DNA of 8,247 bases, from the NCBI GenBank assembly GCA_030539595.1, contig JAUNXW010000066.1, positions 1-8,247 of the forward strand, written 5' to 3'. Numbering within the stretch: the first letter of the stretch is position 1; the number at the start of each line of letters is the position of its first letter. This DNA comes from Methanocorpusculum sp. Lineage in GTDB: Archaea; Halobacteriota; Methanomicrobia; Methanomicrobiales; Methanocorpusculaceae. The notes under the pieces are model-generated. The model was not told where the DNA came from. It saw only the letters and a program-made list of their open reading frames with translations, and ran no database searches. Both the position numbers and the translations under genes were made by a program. This document shows positions 6,398 through 8,247 of the stretch, in pieces.

Positions 6398-6847
6398 TTA
6401 CTCGTAGATCTGGCACTCGTCAATCTTTGTATAAGAAACGAGTTCTGAATCTGCGAAGTGGATTTTAATTTCGCGTGCTGCACTTTCAGGTGCATCGCTT
6501 GCGTGGATAACGTTCTTACCGATTGAAAGAGCGTAGTCTCCGCGCACTGTTCCCGGGTTTGCCTCAAACGGATTTGTTGCACCGTTCATCTTGCGAACGG
6601 TAGCAATAACATTCTCGCCTTCAAGAACAAATCTGAAAACAGGTCCGCTTGTGATGTATGCCTTCATTGACGGATAGAACGGTTTTGCCAGGTGCTCCTC
6701 GTAGTGTTTATCTACGATAGCATTGTCTAAAACACCGAACTTTGCGGCAACAATTTTGAACCCCTTCTTCTCGAAGCGGGCTAAAATCTCACCAACGAGA
6801 CCTCTTTGGACTCCGTCAGGTTTAATCATCACAAAGGTGCGTTCCAT
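6398..6847 (-). CDS. ndk: Nucleoside diphosphate kinase
   Basis: The 149-residue product has the standard length. It opens with ERTFVMIKPDGVQRGLVGEI (K9 in the KPD motif) and includes HYEEHLAKPFYPSMKAYITSGPV and GTVRGDYALSIGKNVIHASDAPESA, with the phospho-accepting histidine H115. It moves the gamma phosphate from one NTP to another NDP through phospho-His, balancing NTP pools. It is the last gene of the minus-strand ribosomal protein operon, five bases after rpl24e. The AAGGAG ribosome binding site lies in the end of rpl24e, across its stop codon, so coupling is likely. In many euryarchaea infB (aIF5B) follows ndk; here a T8 tract and a convergent gene follow instead. Confidence 0.97.
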   Translation of the reverse strand: MERTFVMIKPDGVQRGLVGEILARFEKKGFKIVAAKFGVLDNAIVDKHYEEHLAKPFYPSMKAYITSGPVFRFVLEGENVIATVRKMNGATNPFEANPGTVRGDYALSIGKNVIHASDAPESAAREIKIHFADSELVSYTKIDECQIYE

Positions 6848-6852
6848 TTAAT

Positions 6853-7044
6853 TTACTCCTTACCGCGTGCCTTTCTGCCGGCGGCTGTCCATGCAACCTT
6901 TCTCGGAAGTCTACCGAGTCTGTAGTTGCTCTGGCATTTTGAGGAGCAGAAATAAAAGACTGCACCGTCTTTTCTTACAAAGAGCTTGCCTGTTCCGGGC
7001 TCTAACTGCTTTCCACAGTAACTGCAGGTATAAACATCTACCAT
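6853..7044 (-). CDS. rpl24e: Large ribosomal subunit protein L24e (eL24), zinc-binding
   Basis: The product has 63 residues. A treble-clef-like zinc site has ligands C7, C10, C33 and C37 (CSYCG ... FCSSKC), with the family's GTGKLFVRKDGAVFYFCS and NYRLGRLPRKVAWT segments and a basic C-terminus. It is a 50S subunit protein, distinct from the universal uL24. Its ATG follows rps28e by six bases, with GGTGAT as ribosome binding site at suitable spacing. Its last codons form the Shine-Dalgarno of ndk. Confidence 0.97.
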   Translation of the reverse strand: MVDVYTCSYCGKQLEPGTGKLFVRKDGAVFYFCSSKCQSNYRLGRLPRKVAWTAAGRKARGKE

Positions 7045-7050
7045 TTTAAA

Positions 7051-7260
7051 TCACCGTCTCGAAAGTTTCTTTGCTTCGCGCTCTGTTTCCATAAGCATTA
7101 AGATGTCACCCTCACGGATTGGACCGAAAGTATTGCGTGTGATGATACGTCCCTTGTTGGGTCCGTCTAAAACACGGCACTTAATCTGTGCTGCCTCTCC
7201 GTGCATACCGGTAAGACCGATGACTTCTATGACTTCTGCCGGCGTTGCATCATCAGCCAT
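7051..7260 (-). CDS. rps28e: Small ribosomal subunit protein S28e (eS28)
   Basis: The product has 69 residues with the highly conserved small OB-fold pattern: TGMHGEAAQIKCRVLDGPNKGRII, then TRNTFGPIREGDILMLMETEREA and the basic end KKLSRR. It binds near the mRNA exit region of the 30S subunit. Its start lies four bases after the rpl7ae stop, and the last codons of rpl7ae (AGA GGA TAA) supply the GAGAGGAT ribosome binding site, so the genes are tightly packed. The order rpl7ae-rps28e-rpl24e-ndk is a classic euryarchaeal cluster. Confidence 0.97.
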   Translation of the reverse strand: MADDATPAEVIEVIGLTGMHGEAAQIKCRVLDGPNKGRIITRNTFGPIREGDILMLMETEREAKKLSRR

Positions 7261-7264
7261 GGAT

Positions 7265-7633
7265 TTATCCTCTCAGGGCCTTAATCTGGTTGCCAAGGTC
7301 TTCAACGATTTCCTTGCCTTTGCCGACTTTTACAATTGCAACTGCAGTGCATCCGACAGTGAGACCGCATGCGGCTCCGATGTCTGCCTGCTTGTTGATG
7401 AAAATAAACGGAATCTGCTTTTCGTCTGCAATTCCTGGGATGTGCATAACGATTTCTTCCGGTGCAACATCTGCGCCTATTAAAACGAGTGCTGCTGTTC
7501 CGCGCTCGATTGCCTTTGTTGCTTCGTTTGCGCCTTTCTTAATCTTTCCTGTGTCACGTGCAAGCTCAAGAGCTTCTAACGCTTTGTTCTGGAGTTCTTC
7601 CGGAACTTCAAACATCTGGTATATTTTTGCCAT
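7265..7633 (-). CDS. rpl7ae: Ribosomal protein L7Ae, kink-turn RNA-binding protein
   Basis: The product has 122 residues, the usual length. The RNA-binding signature KKGANEATKAIERG (about 32-45) that reads kink-turn G-A pairs is intact, followed by ALVLIGADVAPEEIVMHIPGIADEKQIPFIFINKQADIGAACG. In archaea L7Ae is a 50S protein and also the primary binder of C/D and H/ACA guide RNAs and of RNase P RNA. It is the first gene of its operon. The ATG at 7633 has a GTGAT ribosome binding site (7644-7640) six bases upstream. The leader carries a candidate kink-turn directly before that site, which suggests feedback control of the whole operon by free L7Ae. Confidence 0.97.
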   Translation of the reverse strand: MAKIYQMFEVPEELQNKALEALELARDTGKIKKGANEATKAIERGTAALVLIGADVAPEEIVMHIPGIADEKQIPFIFINKQADIGAACGLTVGCTAVAIVKVGKGKEIVEDLGNQIKALRG

Positions 7634-7644
7634 AAGTTAATCAC

Positions 7645-7680
7645 TTCACTCGAGAGACTGTTAATCTCTGTCATCGCTCA
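7645..7680 (-). promoter_or_regulatory. Candidate kink-turn in the rpl7ae leader
   Basis: On the minus strand a 5-bp stem AGAGA (7669-7665) / TCTCT (7657-7653) closes a seven-base loop. Both stem strands are flanked by a C and then by GA (G7672-A7671 before, G7651-A7650 after), giving the tandem G-A pairs of a kink-turn beyond a C-C pair. The three bases GAT (7675-7673) on the 5' strand would be the bulge. The outer stem is weak: C7676-G7649 and a G-U pair only. The GTGAT ribosome binding site starts within a few bases of the motif. L7Ae binding here could block initiation; this is inference from the layout. Confidence 0.42.
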
Positions 7681-7699
7681 TCAGCGGTAAAACAGTTTC

Positions 7700-7712
7700 A
7701 GATAATATATCC
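7700..7712 (-). promoter_or_regulatory. Probable TATA box of the rpl7ae operon
   Basis: The minus strand reads GGATATATTATC. A TSS about 25 bases on would fall near 7681, giving a leader of about 48 bases that includes the whole candidate kink-turn. A second element, CATAAATATAG around 7742-7753, would give a leader of about 87 bases; it also reads as a TATA element on the plus strand. Confidence 0.45.
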
Positions 7713-7748
7713 TGCTGTATATCTACACGTTGTTCAGCGTAACTATAT

Positions 7749-7859
7749 TTATGGGTCGCTATCTGTGATAAATGTAATGGCACGATGTGCTTTAATGTTG
7801 TGAGCCAGTCCAATGCGGAAAACTTTAGGTTTCTTAGTTGAGGCGAGATGCTTTATCAT
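7749..7859 (-). CDS. Possible small basic protein or coding remnant (36 aa), unrecognised
   Basis: A minus-strand frame from ATG 7859 to TAA 7749 encodes 36 residues with a natural-looking composition (MIKHLASTKKPKVFRIGLA, then HNIKAHRAITFITDSDP). It is open ten codons further upstream. No ribosome binding site is evident. The stop overlaps a TATA-like element of rpl7ae. It may be a real small gene, a decayed fragment (for example of a transposase), or the shadow of a plus-strand RNA whose hairpins overlap it. I do not recognise it. Confidence 0.22.
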   Translation of the reverse strand: MIKHLASTKKPKVFRIGLAHNIKAHRAITFITDSDP

Positions 7860-7914
7860 ATTTATCTGAGCAAGCCCCAGACTTGCGAGTCAAGTGAAAC
7901 ACTTGAGAATTTTT
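7767..7914 (+). ncRNA. Candidate plus-strand RNA with terminal hairpins and T-run
   Basis: A TATA-like CTATATTTAT at 7744-7753 precedes this segment. GATAAATGT 7767-7775 can pair with ATATTTATC 7858-7866 over nine pairs, one of them a G-U that exists only on the plus strand. Two hairpins follow: GCAAG 7870-7874 with CTTGC 7882-7886, and TCAAGTG 7890-7896 with CACTTGA 7900-7906. Five Ts come at 7910-7914, a terminator-like end. It overlaps the possible minus-strand small ORF, and at most one of the two readings is likely to be right. The predicted start falls a few bases inside the long stem, which weakens the case. Confidence 0.25.
7890..7914 (+). terminator. Hairpin plus T-run, terminator-like
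   Basis: A perfect 7-bp stem (TCAAGTG/CACTTGA) with an AAA loop is followed by GAA and five Ts on the plus strand. No annotated plus-strand gene lies upstream, since all neighbours run on the minus strand, so it would serve only an unannotated transcript. Confidence 0.3.
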
Positions 7915-8022
7915 GATTTGTGAATCGTTATGTATCCTACACTAACAAATTATCTGACAACAATTATTCATAGATTAATTTATACCGTAAATTCTACTAT
8001 TGGACAGACTCAGTAAAGCAGG

Positions 8023-8247
8023 TTAACGCGGCTGCATTTTCTTAATAGATTTCATTCTCCGCCTCATTTTTAAAATATCGGCTGCCATACCTTTAATGTC
8101 TTTGAACTTTATGGTTGTGTTTGACCCTTGAGTCCAATTCACAGGGAATTCTTCGATTTTCAGCCCTTCTAATTGCGCGAGGACGAGCAGTTCTGTATCC
8201 CAAAACCATTGGTGTGCCCTAATTTCTTTTACGAGTTCTTTCAGGAC
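8023..8247 (-). CDS. Glycosyltransferase family 2 (dolichol-phosphate mannosyltransferase-like), C-terminal part
   Basis: The minus-strand frame enters at base 8247 and runs 74 codons to TAA at 8025-8023; the N-terminal part is outside. The visible HQWFWDTELLVLAQLEG followed by LKIEEFPVNW matches the C-terminal end of GT2 catalytic domains of the DPM1/polyprenyl-phosphate type (WFFDTELL...G..I.EVPV.W). The chain then ends in a basic tail MRRRMKSIKKMQPR without membrane segments. Such enzymes load a sugar onto a polyprenyl phosphate, or extend surface glycans, on the cytoplasmic membrane face. The nucleotide-sugar-binding DxD part is not in the window, so donor and exact role remain open. Confidence 0.82.
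   Translation of the reverse strand, partial: VLKELVKEIRAHQWFWDTELLVLAQLEGLKIEEFPVNWTQGSNTTIKFKDIKGMAADILKMRRRMKSIKKMQPR

Noticed and set aside
7103..7640. Two long plus-strand open frames over rpl7ae and rps28e
   Set aside because: They are antisense shadows of unmistakable ribosomal protein genes with good ribosome binding sites and tight spacing.
7861..7890. Kink-turn formed by GA on both sides of the GCAAG/CTTGC stem
   Set aside because: GA flanks are present, but no outer stem can form after a three-base bulge, so only the leader motif nearer rpl7ae was kept.
1..8247. CRISPR array, tRNA or rRNA gene, intact insertion sequence
   Set aside because: No regularly spaced repeats, no tRNA-like cloverleaf or conserved rRNA sequence, and no complete transposase frame were seen on either strand.

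Overview
The window looks like a piece of a euryarchaeal chromosome, most likely a methanogen of the Methanomicrobiales group. This rests on three things: the archaeal/eukaryotic-type ribosomal proteins S24e, S27ae, S28e, L24e and L7Ae; the single-chain Kae1-Bud32 fusion; and archaeal TATA-like elements with short leaders and T-run terminators. The order assignment is an inference from gene content and moderate base composition; no rRNA is present to confirm it.

Layout. Positions 1-1206 (minus) hold most of a lipoprotein with two tandem type-3 solute-binding domains, cut by the window edge. A 344-base gap follows; it contains an unrecognised, frame-disrupted coding-like stretch and the promoter of the next operon. 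Positions 1551-4173 (plus) form a tight operon: rps24e, rps27ae, kae1-bud32 and rdgB. A 260-base gap (4174-4433) is dense in complementary segments and may encode a structured RNA. Next are a two-helix membrane protein with an OB-fold domain (4434-4988) and a leaderless glutaredoxin-thioredoxin reductase fusion (5157-6326), both plus strand. The minus-strand operon rpl7ae, rps28e, rpl24e, ndk (7633 down to 6398) converges on the reductase, with T-run terminators back to back. Positions 7634-8022 are a 389-base gap holding the rpl7ae promoter and leader, a hairpin-rich segment and a possible 36-codon ORF. The right edge carries the C-terminal end of a GT2 glycosyltransferase (minus).

Functionally the core is translation: ribosomal proteins, tRNA t6A synthesis (Kae1-Bud32, part of KEOPS), nucleotide-pool cleaning (RdgB) and NTP balancing (Ndk). 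Redox control (Grx-TrxR), solute sensing or uptake and surface glycosylation lie around it.

The most interesting points are a candidate kink-turn in the rpl7ae leader, which suggests autoregulation by L7Ae; a possible structured RNA at 4191-4382; a second hairpin/terminator cluster at 7767-7914; and the reductase fusion, whose NADPH-binding motif is altered. No CRISPR array, intact insertion sequence, tRNA or rRNA was seen.
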